From: Comamonas testosteroni ATCC 11996
Lineage (GTDB): Bacteria; Pseudomonadota; Gammaproteobacteria; Burkholderiales; Burkholderiaceae_C
DNA length: 64,000 bases
Assembly (NCBI RefSeq): GCF_000241525.1
Contig: NZ_AHIL01000032.1
Span: 186,001-250,000, forward strand
Reading direction: 5' to 3'
The translations under genes and the position numbers were made by a program. Shown here piece by piece: positions 39,164 to 49,271 of the stretch (the first letter of the stretch is position 1; the number at the start of each line of letters is the position of its first letter). The notes under the pieces are model-generated. The model did not search any database. It saw only the letters and a list, made by a program, of their open reading frames with translations, and was not told the origin of the DNA.

Positions 39164-39817
39164 ATGCGCAAAGTTCCTCTGCCCGATGGGGCAAAACTCA
39201 ATCTTTACACCGCGGCTCTTACCGCCTTGGCCGCTGGTGCAATGTCCAATGCAGCACATGCGGTGGTGACAGTGGCCAATACTTTGCAGGCTAAGGCTGT
39301 AGTCGTCATCACCAGCGAGGACTACCCGGAGCTGGAGGGGCGCGTGGCCCGCGTCAAGGCCGCGACGGCTGACAGCGTGACTCTGGACGGTGTTGATACC
39401 AGCGATCTCACAAAATTTCCGATGGGTGGAGAGGTATCGCTGATCCCTCTGGTTGCCAACGATTGGCAGCGCCTGCCTTATGTCCCCAGTTTCGCGCTGA
39501 GCGGTGGTGAACTCAAGACTGGCAGCAGCAGCTATCTGGATGTTGAAGACGAGCAGGAATTCAGTCAGGGTCGCTCGGCGCGCCGCCTGGAATACACCAA
39601 CAGCTGGAAACAGGATGGTGCGGCTCGTGCTGCTTTGAAGGCGTCTGACGGCATGGAGTCTGTGCATCGTCTGGACTTCAAGGACGGCTCCGCCAGCTAC
39701 TACGTGGGCGAGCTGGCCTATGACGACACACCGAGCACCGAGAAGGGTGCCGAGATGACTACCAAGTCCACGGTGCTGTTGCGTGGCGCTCCGACCACTC
39801 TGGCTAAGGCTGCTTGA
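39164..39817 (+). CDS. Major tail tube protein
   Basis: 217 aa. MRKVPLPDGAKLNLYTAALT, SFALSGGELKTGSSSYLDVE and RRLEYTNSWKQDGAARAALK suit a siphovirus tail tube protein. AAGGGG precedes ATG 39164 and a terminator lies just upstream, so this gene may have its own dosage control. Confidence 0.8.
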   Translation: MRKVPLPDGAKLNLYTAALTALAAGAMSNAAHAVVTVANTLQAKAVVVITSEDYPELEGRVARVKAATADSVTLDGVDTSDLTKFPMGGEVSLIPLVANDWQRLPYVPSFALSGGELKTGSSSYLDVEDEQEFSQGRSARRLEYTNSWKQDGAARAALKASDGMESVHRLDFKDGSASYYVGELAYDDTPSTEKGAEMTTKSTVLLRGAPTTLAKAA

Positions 39818-39819
39818 TT

Positions 39820-40215
39820 ATGAGCGAGCAGATTGCACGCCAGATCGTGCTGGGCCAGCGGCCCAAGGGCATCGTCCATTCCCTCAAGGTCGCCATGCCG
39901 GATGGCACCGAGGGTCTGCTTCCCGTGACCTTTCGATACCGCGACCGCGTGGAATTCGGTGCATTCCTTGACGGTCTCTTTTCAGTGGAGCCTCCGGCTT
40001 TTGATCCCACCGCAGGCCAGCCGTCCACTCAGCAGCAGCGCGGCGTGGTGCAGATCAACGGGCAGTACATCCATGGGTGCTTACTTGAATGGGGGCTGGA
40101 TGCACCGTTCACCCTGGACAACTGCATCCAGCTGGCAAGCGAACTGCCAGCAGCGACCCAGGCCGTGATGAACACCTACAAGCAGCTGTGCATGGAGGGC
40201 CGCTTGGGAAACTGA
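39820..40215 (+). CDS. Tail assembly chaperone (G-like)
   Basis: 131 aa. It starts MSEQIARQIVLGQRPKGIVH and ends MEGRLGN. It is the short product of a G/GT pair: the last codons form the slippery heptamer GGGAAAC (40206-40212) directly before the TGA, and the -1 frame continues to 40535. Confidence 0.85.
   Translation: MSEQIARQIVLGQRPKGIVHSLKVAMPDGTEGLLPVTFRYRDRVEFGAFLDGLFSVEPPAFDPTAGQPSTQQQRGVVQINGQYIHGCLLEWGLDAPFTLDNCIQLASELPAATQAVMNTYKQLCMEGRLGN
40206..40212 (+). promoter_or_regulatory. Programmed -1 ribosomal frameshift site
   Basis: GGGAAAC read as G GGA AAC in the zero frame, followed by TGA. Slippage gives GGG AAA and continues in the -1 frame. Lambda uses GGGAAAG at the same place. 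Confidence 0.85.
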
Positions 40216-40535
40216 TTGCGGCAGCGCGTGCGCGATACATGCAGCTCCCGGATGCCCAGTACCTCAAGGAATGGGGGCTGCCGGTGAGCCAGTACGCCGA
40301 CATGTTCAGTGTCCAGGTCTGGCCCGAAAACTGGACCGCCTGGTGCCTGTTCGATGCCCTGCAGACGCAGTGGCGTGTCGGCGCCGGCGGTGTGGTGGGC
40401 CTGGACTACGGCGTGCTGGCCGACGAACTTCGCGCCCGCGAAATCCCCCATGAAGACCACGCCCGGCTACGCGCCGAGGTGCGCGTCATGGAGGCTGCCG
40501 CACTTCAAGAAATCTATGCCGAGGCTGAAAAATGA
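40213..40535 (+). CDS. T extension of tail chaperone (DUF1799), via frameshift
   Basis: About 108 codons joined to G by -1 frameshift. It has QYLKEWGLPVSQYADMFSVQ, VWPENWTAWCLFDALQTQWR and GLDYGVLADELRAR, the DUF1799 pattern. An internal ATG at 40240 is possible but has no ribosome site. The G-T fusion recruits the tape measure protein during tail assembly. Confidence 0.8.
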
Positions 40536-43399
40536 GCGATACCGACCGCCGTAAAGTCCAGATCGAGGCCTCGCTGGACGCCAGTGGCGTGCGAGAAGGT
40601 GCCGATGAAGCAGTGCGGGCTGCAAAGGGCATGGCTGACGGCATGAAAGAGGCCGGCCGCGATGGCGCTAACGGGCTTAAGCTGCCAGAGAAGCAGTCGC
40701 GGGAAACCGCTGCCGCCATGTCTCGGGCTGAGAAAAACATGGTCGGCAGCATCCAGCGCGCCACCGTGGCTCTGCAGTCGGGCGGCAAGGCCGGCTCGGA
40801 GTACTACGAGATTCTGGCCAAGCAGCGCGGTATCTCGGGTGATGTGCTCAAGCCCTATATCGACCAGTTGCGTCAGGCCGAGGCAGCGCAAAAGCGCCTG
40901 AGCCAGTCTGGACAGTACGTCATGAGTGACCGCGCTCACTCTGCAGCGATGCGTGGCGTGCCTGCACAGTTCCAAGACATCATCGTGTCGCTGCAGGGCG
41001 GGCAGAATGCCATGACGGTATTCCTGCAGCAGGGCTCTCAGCTGATGTCCATGTTCGGTGGTGCAGGGGAGGCCGCCAAGGCGCTGGGCGGTTATGTGCT
41101 GGGGATGGTGAACCCGTTCACGCTTGCGGCCGCAGCAGCTGGCGTACTGGCTTACGGCCTGTACTCAGGCGCCAAGGAGGCCCATGCATTCCTGGTCGTG
41201 CTGCAAAAGACTGGCAACCAGGCCGGCACCAGTGTCCAGCAACTGGTGGACATGTCGGCCGCCATGGATAACGTGGCGGGCATTACCCAGGCCAAAGCGG
41301 CCGAGGCCCTGGTCACATTTGCAGCGAATGCTGGCGTTGGTGCTGAACGCCTGCAGCGCTACACCACGACAGCAATTGAGTGGGAGCGTGCCACCGGGCA
41401 ATCCGTGGAAGAGGTGGCCAAGGACTTCAAGAAGTTGGGCGAAGACCCCGTCAAGGCGGTGCTTGAACTGAACAAGCAAATGAACTTCTTGACGTCGGCA
41501 ACCTTTGAGCAGATCAAGTCGTTGCAGGAAGTGGGGCGCGAGACAGATGCCGCCCGCGTCGCCCAGGATGCCTACGATTCGGCCATTGCAGGCGCTACCA
41601 GCACGATCACTGCCAACTTGGGGGCGGTTGAAAAGGCTTGGATTGCCATTCGCAATGTGGGTGCCGAGGTGATCGACATGATCAAGTCTCTCGGCCGCCA
41701 GGAGGGCATGCATGCAGTTGTGGAGCGGCTGCAGAAAGAGGTCAACGACTACCAGGACCGTGGCCCGACCAACTCTGTGACCGAGAGTACAGGCAGCTAT
41801 GCCAAGGGCCTCAAGACCCGGCAGAACAGGCTCGACAAAGCGCGCGAGATGTTGGGCCTCTCCGAGTCGGCCAACACCTATGTGCAAGGCTCTCGTGATC
41901 GTGAGCAGGCATTGATCAATCTGAGTGCTGAAGCCAGCAAGCACTATGACAAGCAGACTCAGAAGCGCCTGGAGCTTGCTGCTGCCGAGAAGAAATACGG
42001 AGAGGCTGCCAAGACCAGCGCAGAGGCGCAGAAGCAATATGACACTGTCATTGCTGGCATCAATAAGAAGTACGAGGAGAAGGAGAAGAAGGGGGGCAGC
42101 ACGGCGCCCGCTTCCCGTCGCCTTGACCTCTCCGAGATCCAGAATGCCGCCCGTGAAGAAGTCCGCATCATCGACGGCAAGCAGAAGGATCTGGAGCGCC
42201 TGCGCCAGTCAGGGCTGATTGATGACCAGGGCTACTACAGCCAGAGACGATCCCTGATCGAGGAGTCCAGCAAGGTCGAGGAGTCCGCCCTGCAGGAGCA
42301 GATCACCCGCCTGCAACAGGAGAAGGTCAAGGGAGTCGATGCCCTGGCCGTCAAGAAGCAGATTGCGGATACCGAGTCCAAGCTGGCCGCCAAGCGCCTG
42401 GAGACGGGCGAGAGGCTCAAGGCTCTGGCCCATGAGGAAACCCTGGCAACTGATCGCCAGCGCATGGCAATGGATGCTTTGGCGGAGTCGCACAAGCGTG
42501 CCATGGAGCAGATGCGGGAGCAGCAGCAGCGCACTATCAGCTCGGCCTGGATGGGCACCAAGGATCGCCAGCGTGCTGAAGGCATATGGAGCATCAAGGA
42601 CAGCTACCTTGCCGAAGAGCGCAATTTGCGGGACCGGCGCATGTACACACCGAACCTCTCCAAGGAGCAGCAGGCACAGATTGACCAGCGCTTAGCTGAC
42701 CTAAAGGTCGAGAAGGAAGAGCGCATCCGCATCGCTGAGGCCACCTATGCAGAACTGGACCAACTGCAGACAAAGTGGGAGTTGGGTGCCAGCTTCGCCT
42801 TGCAGAACTATGTCGACCAGGCTGCGAACGTGGCGCAGCAGACGGCCGATGCATTTACCAATGCGTTCAAGGGCATGGAGGATGCGCTGGTCAACTTTGT
42901 GATGACCGGCAAGCTGGATTTCAAGTCCTTGGCGAATTCGATCATTGCTGACCTGGTGCGGATTCAAGCTCGGCAGATGCTCGCGGGACTGGCTACGGGC
43001 GCGCGCGGCCTTCTGGGCTTTGCCACGGGTGGCTACACGGGCGACGGTGGCAAGTATGAGCCGGCTGGTGTGGTGCACCGTGGCGAGTACGTCATCAATG
43101 CTGAAAGCACCAAGCGTGTCGGTCTGGGCTTGCTCAATCGCCTCAATGGTTACGCCAAGGGCGGTCTGGTGGGTGGGCCGGCTGCAGGCACTGGCCTGGT
43201 CGTTCCTGCTGCGGCCTCGATGCTGGTCGATGTGGATGTCCATTTGCAGCAAAGCGGCTCGGGGCAAGTCAATGCGACCGGCACCGAAGGCTTTATGACC
43301 CAGCTGGGCAAGTTGGCCGGGAATGCGGTCAAAGAGGCCATCGCAAAAGAAATGCGCCCTGGCGGCTTGATCTGGGCCAGACAAAACGGGAGGGCGTAA
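40532..43399 (+). CDS. Tail tape measure protein
   Basis: 955 aa, the longest tail gene besides J. N-terminal region with AQFQDIIVSLQGGQNAMTVF, two hydrophobic segments around 185-210, a long central coiled coil (about 450-740), and a C-terminal domain with GGYTGDGGKYEPAGVVHRGE. It sets tail length; by proportion to lambda H (853 aa) a tail slightly longer than lambda's is predicted. Confidence 0.95.
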   Translation: MSDTDRRKVQIEASLDASGVREGADEAVRAAKGMADGMKEAGRDGANGLKLPEKQSRETAAAMSRAEKNMVGSIQRATVALQSGGKAGSEYYEILAKQRGISGDVLKPYIDQLRQAEAAQKRLSQSGQYVMSDRAHSAAMRGVPAQFQDIIVSLQGGQNAMTVFLQQGSQLMSMFGGAGEAAKALGGYVLGMVNPFTLAAAAAGVLAYGLYSGAKEAHAFLVVLQKTGNQAGTSVQQLVDMSAAMDNVAGITQAKAAEALVTFAANAGVGAERLQRYTTTAIEWERATGQSVEEVAKDFKKLGEDPVKAVLELNKQMNFLTSATFEQIKSLQEVGRETDAARVAQDAYDSAIAGATSTITANLGAVEKAWIAIRNVGAEVIDMIKSLGRQEGMHAVVERLQKEVNDYQDRGPTNSVTESTGSYAKGLKTRQNRLDKAREMLGLSESANTYVQGSRDREQALINLSAEASKHYDKQTQKRLELAAAEKKYGEAAKTSAEAQKQYDTVIAGINKKYEEKEKKGGSTAPASRRLDLSEIQNAAREEVRIIDGKQKDLERLRQSGLIDDQGYYSQRRSLIEESSKVEESALQEQITRLQQEKVKGVDALAVKKQIADTESKLAAKRLETGERLKALAHEETLATDRQRMAMDALAESHKRAMEQMREQQQRTISSAWMGTKDRQRAEGIWSIKDSYLAEERNLRDRRMYTPNLSKEQQAQIDQRLADLKVEKEERIRIAEATYAELDQLQTKWELGASFALQNYVDQAANVAQQTADAFTNAFKGMEDALVNFVMTGKLDFKSLANSIIADLVRIQARQMLAGLATGARGLLGFATGGYTGDGGKYEPAGVVHRGEYVINAESTKRVGLGLLNRLNGYAKGGLVGGPAAGTGLVVPAAASMLVDVDVHLQQSGSGQVNATGTEGFMTQLGKLAGNAVKEAIAKEMRPGGLIWARQNGRA

Positions 43400-43749
43400 T
43401 GCCTGAGTTGTTCCATTGGCGCCCTCTGGCTGAGCCCGAGGGCGTTTTTACGCATGCCATCTTGAGCGCTCAGTTTGGGGATGGCTATGCCCAGATTGCT
43501 GAGGATGGCATCAACAACCTGCAGCAGTCGTGGCCAATGGTGTTTCGCGGCCGCGAATCGCAGATCAAGCCTATCAAGGCATTTCTCGACAAGCATGCCG
43601 GCGCAAGGGCCTTCCTGTGGACGCCGCCCATGGGCGTGCAGGGCCACTACGTGGAGAAGGAAGGTTATCGCCTGCAGCCCCACGGTGGTCATCGGTTGAT
43701 GAAGAGCTACACGCTTTCGGTGACGTTCAAGGAGGCCCCTCGACCATGA
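43399..43749 (+). CDS. Minor tail protein M
   Basis: 116 aa. FHWRPLAEPEGVFTHAILSA, QFGDGYAQIAEDGIN and YTLSVTFKEAP are typical of lambda gpM-like tip proteins. One-base overlap with the tape measure gene. Confidence 0.88.
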   Translation: MPELFHWRPLAEPEGVFTHAILSAQFGDGYAQIAEDGINNLQQSWPMVFRGRESQIKPIKAFLDKHAGARAFLWTPPMGVQGHYVEKEGYRLQPHGGHRLMKSYTLSVTFKEAPRP

Positions 43750-44474
43750 TCACAGCAGACATCCAAGGCCTGGAGCCGGGCAAGCTGGTGCAGCTCTTTG
43801 AGCTGGACCTGAGCGAGCTGGGCGACGAGATCTGGCGCTTTCACGGCTACTCGCAGGCAGGGTCTATCTGGTGGCAGGGCCAGGAATACAAGCCCTGGGC
43901 CATCGAGACCGAGGGCTTTGCCCGCAACGGTACTGGCCAGCAGCCCACGCCGACCCTGCGCGTGGGGAACATCGGCCCAGACGGCAAGGGCGGCATGGTC
44001 TCCGGTGTGATCTCGGCGCTGTGCATTGCGCTTGATGACCTGGTCGGTGCTCGCGTGGTGCGCCGGCGCACCTTTGCGCATTACCTGGACGCCCGCAACT
44101 TTGTCGAGGGCAACCCATCGGCGAACCCCAATGAGGAGCTGGCTCCCGATATCTGGCTGGTGGAGTGCAAGACCCATGAGGACAAGGAAACGGTTGAGTT
44201 TGAGCTGGCCAGCGCCCTGGACTTCGACGGTCAGCAACTGCCGGGCCGCCAGATCGTGGCCAACCTCTGCGGCTGGCTGAGCAATGGCGGCTATCGCGGG
44301 CCGTACTGCGGCTACACCGGTGCCGCCATGTTCAACCGTGACGGCAATCCAGTCACCGACCCCACCAAGGACCGCTGCGGCGGCCGCGTCAGCGATTGCA
44401 AAAAACGCTTTGGCGAGTGGGAACCCATCAACTTCGGCGGCTTCCCCAGCGCCGATACCTTGCGAGGTTACTGA
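43746..44474 (+). CDS. Minor tail protein L
   Basis: 242 aa tip protein. Four C-terminal Cys (LCGWLSNGGYRGPYCGY, RCGGRVSDCKKRFG) are those that bind an iron-sulphur cluster in lambda gpL. ATG 43746 overlaps the M stop. Confidence 0.9.
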   Translation: MITADIQGLEPGKLVQLFELDLSELGDEIWRFHGYSQAGSIWWQGQEYKPWAIETEGFARNGTGQQPTPTLRVGNIGPDGKGGMVSGVISALCIALDDLVGARVVRRRTFAHYLDARNFVEGNPSANPNEELAPDIWLVECKTHEDKETVEFELASALDFDGQQLPGRQIVANLCGWLSNGGYRGPYCGYTGAAMFNRDGNPVTDPTKDRCGGRVSDCKKRFGEWEPINFGGFPSADTLRGY

Positions 44475-45256
44475 TGCTGCACAAGAAGACGGTAGACGCC
44501 ATCAAGGCGCACGCCCTGGCTGAGTATCCGCGCGAGTGCTGCGGCCTGCTGATCGCTCAGGGTCGTAAAGAGATTTACCGCCCCTGCGTCAATCTGGCGC
44601 AGGGCACCGAGCAATTCCGCATGGCGCCCGAGGACTGGGCTGATGCCGAGGACGCCGGCCGCATCCTGGCCGTGGTGCATAGCCATCCAGACGCGCCCGC
44701 CCAGCCCAGCGAGGCCGACCGCGCCTCCTGCGAAGCCACGGGCCTTCCTTGGGTGATCGTGAGCGTGCGCGAGGGCCAGTTCGAGGAGCTGCACCAGTTC
44801 GCTCCCACGGGCTGGCAGGCGCCGCTGCTGGGCCGGCAGTTCTTCCATGGGGTTCTGGACTGCTACACGCTGGTGCGGGACTGGTATCGCCGGGAGGCAG
44901 GGATCGAGCTGATGCCTTATGTCAGCGAGGACGACTGGTGGAACAACGGCCAGGACTTGTACATGGACAACTATGTCAAGGCGGGGTTTGAGCGCTTGCC
45001 GGATGGCGTGCCATTGAAGCCCGGCGACATGATCCTGATGGCCGTGCGCTCGCTGGTGGCCAATCACGCCGGCATTTATCTGGGCAGCCGGCCGCTGGCC
45101 GAGGTCCCTGGTCTGCACCCCGTTCCCAACGCCATGCTGCAGCACCTCTATGGGCGCTTGTCTGAGCGCGTGGTTTATGGCGGCTACTGGCAGGAATGCA
45201 CGCGGGCTGTGGTCCGTCACAAGGACTTGGCTCACAAGGAATTGCCCCATGAGTGA
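44474..45256 (+). CDS. Tail tip protein K: JAB/MPN protease plus NlpC/P60
   Basis: 260 aa. N-terminal JAB domain with YPRECCGLLI and VVHSHPDAPAQPSEADRASC (zinc ligands His, His, Asp); C-terminal NlpC/P60 domain with DCYTLVRDWYRREAGI (catalytic Cys about 136) and NHAGIYLG (His). Lambda gpK architecture; it may cut peptidoglycan during infection. Confidence 0.92.
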   Translation: MLHKKTVDAIKAHALAEYPRECCGLLIAQGRKEIYRPCVNLAQGTEQFRMAPEDWADAEDAGRILAVVHSHPDAPAQPSEADRASCEATGLPWVIVSVREGQFEELHQFAPTGWQAPLLGRQFFHGVLDCYTLVRDWYRREAGIELMPYVSEDDWWNNGQDLYMDNYVKAGFERLPDGVPLKPGDMILMAVRSLVANHAGIYLGSRPLAEVPGLHPVPNAMLQHLYGRLSERVVYGGYWQECTRAVVRHKDLAHKELPHE

Positions 45257-45866
45257 CCAGCTGCGAACCATTCGCCTCTATGGCTACCTGGGCGCTCAGT
45301 TTGGCCGGGTGCACCGCCTGGCTGTTGCCAGCTGCGCCGAGGCCGTGCAGGCGCTGTGCGTGCTGCTGCCGGGCTTCGAGCGAGAGCTGATGACCAGCAA
45401 GGACCGGGGTGTGGGCTATGCCTGCTTTCTGGGGCGGCGCAATCTTGCGGACGATCAGCTTTTTGATCTCGCTGGCCAGGAAGACATTCGCATTGCGCCC
45501 ATGGTGCAGGGCGCCAAGCGCGGCGGCCTGTTCACTTTGGTGCTCGGGGCGGCGCTGTTCTTTGCGGCGCCGTATCTGGTCAACCCCGCCACGGCGGGAT
45601 TGCTGGGTGAGGGCGGGGCCATGGTGTTCGGTGCCGGGGTGGGCAGCATGGGCAAGCTGCTGATGCTTTCGGGCGTCACCCAGTTGCTCTCTCCTCAGCA
45701 AAAAGGCCTGTCCACGGCCGATGGTCCCGACAACGGGGCCTCTTACAACTTCAACGGGCCGGTCAACACATCGGCCCAAGGCAACCCCGTCCCGCTGCTG
45801 TATGGCGAGCTGATCATCGGCTCGGCCGCCATCAGCGCGGGCATCTTTGCGGAAGACCAGCAATGA
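45249..45866 (+). CDS. Tail assembly protein I
   Basis: 205 aa. N-terminal ubiquitin-like half (RTIRLYGYLGAQFGRVHRLA) and a hydrophobic Gly/Ala segment (LFTLVLGAALFFAAPYLVNP), then the conserved NGPVNTSAQGNPVPLLYGE end. Typical lambda gpI. Confidence 0.9.
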   Translation: MSDQLRTIRLYGYLGAQFGRVHRLAVASCAEAVQALCVLLPGFERELMTSKDRGVGYACFLGRRNLADDQLFDLAGQEDIRIAPMVQGAKRGGLFTLVLGAALFFAAPYLVNPATAGLLGEGGAMVFGAGVGSMGKLLMLSGVTQLLSPQQKGLSTADGPDNGASYNFNGPVNTSAQGNPVPLLYGELIIGSAAISAGIFAEDQQ

Positions 45867-48800
45867 CCGTTCTCGATGTGGTGCGCTCCGGACCTCGGCC
45901 TGTGCAGGGCGGCTGGAGCCTGCGCGGCTACAAAGGCAAGGGCGGCGGCAGCGCTCGCCCGCCCGTGGAAGCGGCCGACAGCCTGCACAGCACCAGCTAT
46001 GCCCGCGTGCTCGATCTGCTCAGCGAGGGCGAGATCTCCGGCCTGGTCAACGGCCTGCAGAGCATCTACCTGAACGAGACGCCGTTGCAGAACGCTGATG
46101 GCAGCATGAATTTTCAGGGGGTGCAGGTCGATTTCCGGGCGGGCACGCAGTGGCAGGACCCTGTCCCTGGGTTTCCGGCGTCGGAGTCCACGGCCAGCGT
46201 GAATGTGGAGCTCAAGTACGGCACACCCTGGGTGCGTGCGGTCAACAACCGCAACCTGTCGGCCGTGCGCGTGACTCTGGGGGTCAACGGCTTGCGCTCC
46301 GTGGACACCAGCACGGGCGATATCAATGGTTACTCGGTGCAGTACGCGATTGACCTGCAAACCGATGGCGGCGCCTGGGTGGAGGTGATCAACACGTCCT
46401 TCAGCGGCAAGACCACGGCCCAGTATCGCCGCACGCACCGCATCGATCTGCCAACGGCTGCCAGTGGCTGGGCGGTGCGTGTGCGCCGGCTCACGGCCAA
46501 TGCCACCTCGGACAAGATCAGCGACACCACGGTGATCGACAGTCTGGCCGAGGTGATCGATGCCAAGCTGCGTTACCCCATGTCGGCCCTGATCGGTCTG
46601 CAGATCGACGCCAGCCAGTTCAATGCTGTACCGACGCGGGCCTACCATGTGCGCGGCCGCATCATCAAAGTGCCCGCTAACTATGATCCCGCCACGCGCA
46701 TCTACACGGGCGTGTGGGATGGCACTTTCAAGACGGCCTACAGCAACAATCCGGCCTGGGTGTTCTATGACCTGGTGCTGAACGACCGCTACGGCCTGGG
46801 CAAGCGCATCCCTGCTGCCTGGCTGAACAAGTGGGCGCTGTACCAGATTGCTGCCTACTGCGATGAGCCGGTGCCCGATGGCCGTGGCGGTACCGAGCCG
46901 CGCTTTACCTGCAATGTCTACCTGCAGCAGCGCGGCGATGCCACCCGCGTGCTGCAGGATCTGTGCTCGGTGTTCCGGGGCATGGTGTACTGGGCTGCCG
47001 GCACGGCCGTGCCCGTGGCCGACATGCCGCGCGATCCTGTGTACACGTATACACAGGCCAATGTGATCGAGGGCCGCTTTGTCTACTCGGGCAGCCGTCG
47101 CAAGGACCGCAACACCGTGGCCCTGGTGTCGTACAACGACATGGGGGACATGGCGCGCCAGAAGCTGGTCTATGTGCAGGACGATGAAGGCGTGGCCCGC
47201 TATGGCGTGCGCCAGGTCGAGATCTCGGCCTTTGGCTGCACCAGCGAGTCTCAGGCCTACCGCGTGGGCCAGTGGGCCTTGCTCACGGCCAAGCGCGAGA
47301 CGCAATCGGTCTCGTTCTCGGTCGGACTTGACGGCACCTTGTGCGCCCCTGGCCAGATCATCCGCATTGCCGACAACATGCGCGCCGGTCGCCGCATCGG
47401 CGGCCGCATCCGCTCCGCCACCCGGTCCAGCATCGAGATCGATGCCGAGCTGGGCATCCAGTACGGTGACGAGCTCACCGTGATCCTGCCCTCGGGCGTG
47501 GCCGAGACGCGCAAGGTCAGCAAGGCCTATGGCGTGCTGCTCACGACTGACATGACGAGCTATACCGTGGACAGCACGGAGCTGACGGCCGACATGATCT
47601 CGCTGCCAGGCACGACCATGGTCGTGGAGGTGGAGACTCAGTTCTCGGCCGCGCCGCGTGCGCAGTCGGTCTGGGCGCTGGAGGCTCCCACGCTCAAAAC
47701 CCAGCTCTACACGGTCATGAGCGTGACCGAAGGCGAGGGCATCACGTTTGACGTGACGGCCGTGCAGCACGAGCCGGGCAAGTTTTCTGCCATCGACCAC
47801 GGCACCCGCCTGGACCCGCGCCCCATCACGGTGGTGCCGCCCAAGGTGCAGCCCGCGCCTGGCAGCGTCACGCTCAGCAGCTTTAATGTGGTGCGCCAGG
47901 GCATCAGCTCGCAGACAGCCGCCATCCGCTGGGAGGCGGCCGAGTCCGCGGTGCTCTATGAGGTGGAGTGGCGCCGCAATGACAGCGACTGGGTGCGCGC
48001 TGGTCGTACCACGACCACGGGCCTGGAGATCGACGGCGCTTATGCGGGCACCTATGTGGCCCGCGTGCGTGCCATCAACGCCATCGAGGTGCCCAGCGCC
48101 TGGACGCAGTCGGCGCCCACGGCGCTGGCCGGCATTCTGTCGGCGCCGCCAGCGGTCACCAACCTGGCGGCCGTCAGCCAGGTGTTCGGTATCGGTCTGT
48201 CCTGGGGCTTCCCGGAAGGGGCCAACATCATCCAGCGCACCGAGCTCTGGTACAGCCAGACCAACAACCTGGCGCAGGCCATCAAGCTGGGCGACTTCTC
48301 CTACCCGCAGAACACGCACACGATGATGGGCCTGGCCGCCGGCGCCGCGTTCTTCTTCTGGGCGCGGCTGGTGGACAAGAACGGCCTGGCCGGGCCGTGG
48401 TATCCGACTGTCTCGGGCGTGCAGGGCAAGGCCAGCTCGGATGCATCGCTGATCCTGGACTATCTCCGGGACCAGATCACGGAGACCCAGCTCTCTCAGG
48501 CGCTGCTGGACAAGATCGAGAGCGACGACGGCGCATCGGTCGAGGTGGAGGCGCTCAAGAGCGCTCTGGCGGCCATGTACACGATCAAGACCCAGCTGAC
48601 CGTGGACGGCAAGCCGTACATGGCCGGCATCGGTGTCGGGGTGGAAAACAACCAGGGCGTGATCACCAGTCAGATCCTGCTGGCCGCCCAGCGAATTGCG
48701 GTGCTTAACGAGGCCAACGGCTACACCGGCGTGCCGTTCGTGATTCAGGACGGAGTGACCTACATCAACTCGGCCTTCATCAAGACGGCATCCATTGGCA

Positions 48801-48997
48801 GCGCAAAGTTTGCGGACGTCACGGCGTCAGATGCTGCCGTCAATGGGCAGCCGGTCTACAGCATCAATTGGCGCACGGGTGTTCAGCAGAGTGTGAGCCT
48901 CAACGGCGGCATCAAGAGTGAGCAGGGCACCGGCTATTGGCATGTAACGGACACCTCTACAGGTGTCGTTGTTTTGGAGATAGATGCCCGTGGTTAA
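45863..48997 (+). CDS. Host specificity protein J (central tail fibre)
   Basis: 1044 aa receptor-binding tip protein. Conserved N-terminal part (LRGYKGKGGGSARPPVEAAD, LLSEGEISGLVNGLQSIYLN), gpJ core with NNPAWVFYDLVLNDRYGLGK, fibronectin-III-like repeats at about 650-850, and a C-terminal domain with AAQRIAVLNEANGYTGVPFV. The C-terminus should set host range. Confidence 0.93.
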   Translation: MTVLDVVRSGPRPVQGGWSLRGYKGKGGGSARPPVEAADSLHSTSYARVLDLLSEGEISGLVNGLQSIYLNETPLQNADGSMNFQGVQVDFRAGTQWQDPVPGFPASESTASVNVELKYGTPWVRAVNNRNLSAVRVTLGVNGLRSVDTSTGDINGYSVQYAIDLQTDGGAWVEVINTSFSGKTTAQYRRTHRIDLPTAASGWAVRVRRLTANATSDKISDTTVIDSLAEVIDAKLRYPMSALIGLQIDASQFNAVPTRAYHVRGRIIKVPANYDPATRIYTGVWDGTFKTAYSNNPAWVFYDLVLNDRYGLGKRIPAAWLNKWALYQIAAYCDEPVPDGRGGTEPRFTCNVYLQQRGDATRVLQDLCSVFRGMVYWAAGTAVPVADMPRDPVYTYTQANVIEGRFVYSGSRRKDRNTVALVSYNDMGDMARQKLVYVQDDEGVARYGVRQVEISAFGCTSESQAYRVGQWALLTAKRETQSVSFSVGLDGTLCAPGQIIRIADNMRAGRRIGGRIRSATRSSIEIDAELGIQYGDELTVILPSGVAETRKVSKAYGVLLTTDMTSYTVDSTELTADMISLPGTTMVVEVETQFSAAPRAQSVWALEAPTLKTQLYTVMSVTEGEGITFDVTAVQHEPGKFSAIDHGTRLDPRPITVVPPKVQPAPGSVTLSSFNVVRQGISSQTAAIRWEAAESAVLYEVEWRRNDSDWVRAGRTTTTGLEIDGAYAGTYVARVRAINAIEVPSAWTQSAPTALAGILSAPPAVTNLAAVSQVFGIGLSWGFPEGANIIQRTELWYSQTNNLAQAIKLGDFSYPQNTHTMMGLAAGAAFFFWARLVDKNGLAGPWYPTVSGVQGKASSDASLILDYLRDQITETQLSQALLDKIESDDGASVEVEALKSALAAMYTIKTQLTVDGKPYMAGIGVGVENNQGVITSQILLAAQRIAVLNEANGYTGVPFVIQDGVTYINSAFIKTASIGSAKFADVTASDAAVNGQPVYSINWRTGVQQSVSLNGGIKSEQGTGYWHVTDTSTGVVVLEIDARG

Positions 48998-49271
48998 GTT
49001 CACCATCCGCGACCGGGCAACCGGCGCAGTGAGGGTCAGTTTGGGCGACCGATTGACCAAGCTGACCGGCACGCTCACCACGACTATCGGTCAAGCAGGA
49101 AGCATCACCGTCCCAGGATCGCCGCAAGACGGGGATGTGTGGTTCACGATCGTCAGCTTGTCCGGCGACCCGTTATATCAAGGCTACCCCGCAGTCAATC
49201 TGTCGGGGTCAGTGATTTCTTGGGAAGCCAATAGCTATGCGCGCTTCTTGATCCACTACGGGAGGTATTAA
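48984..49271 (+). CDS. Tail-tip associated small protein
   Basis: 95 aa, beta-rich (FTIRDRATGAVRVSLGDRLT, WFTIVSLSGDPLYQGYPAVN). It overlaps the end of J by 14 bp and the next gene by one base. No family recognised. Codon use is AT-richer than J. Confidence 0.65.
   Translation: MPVVKFTIRDRATGAVRVSLGDRLTKLTGTLTTTIGQAGSITVPGSPQDGDVWFTIVSLSGDPLYQGYPAVNLSGSVISWEANSYARFLIHYGRY

Noticed and set aside
45743..48319. 858-codon leftward frame under the J gene
   Set aside because: Antisense shadow of J; His/Arg/Gln-rich with no domain.
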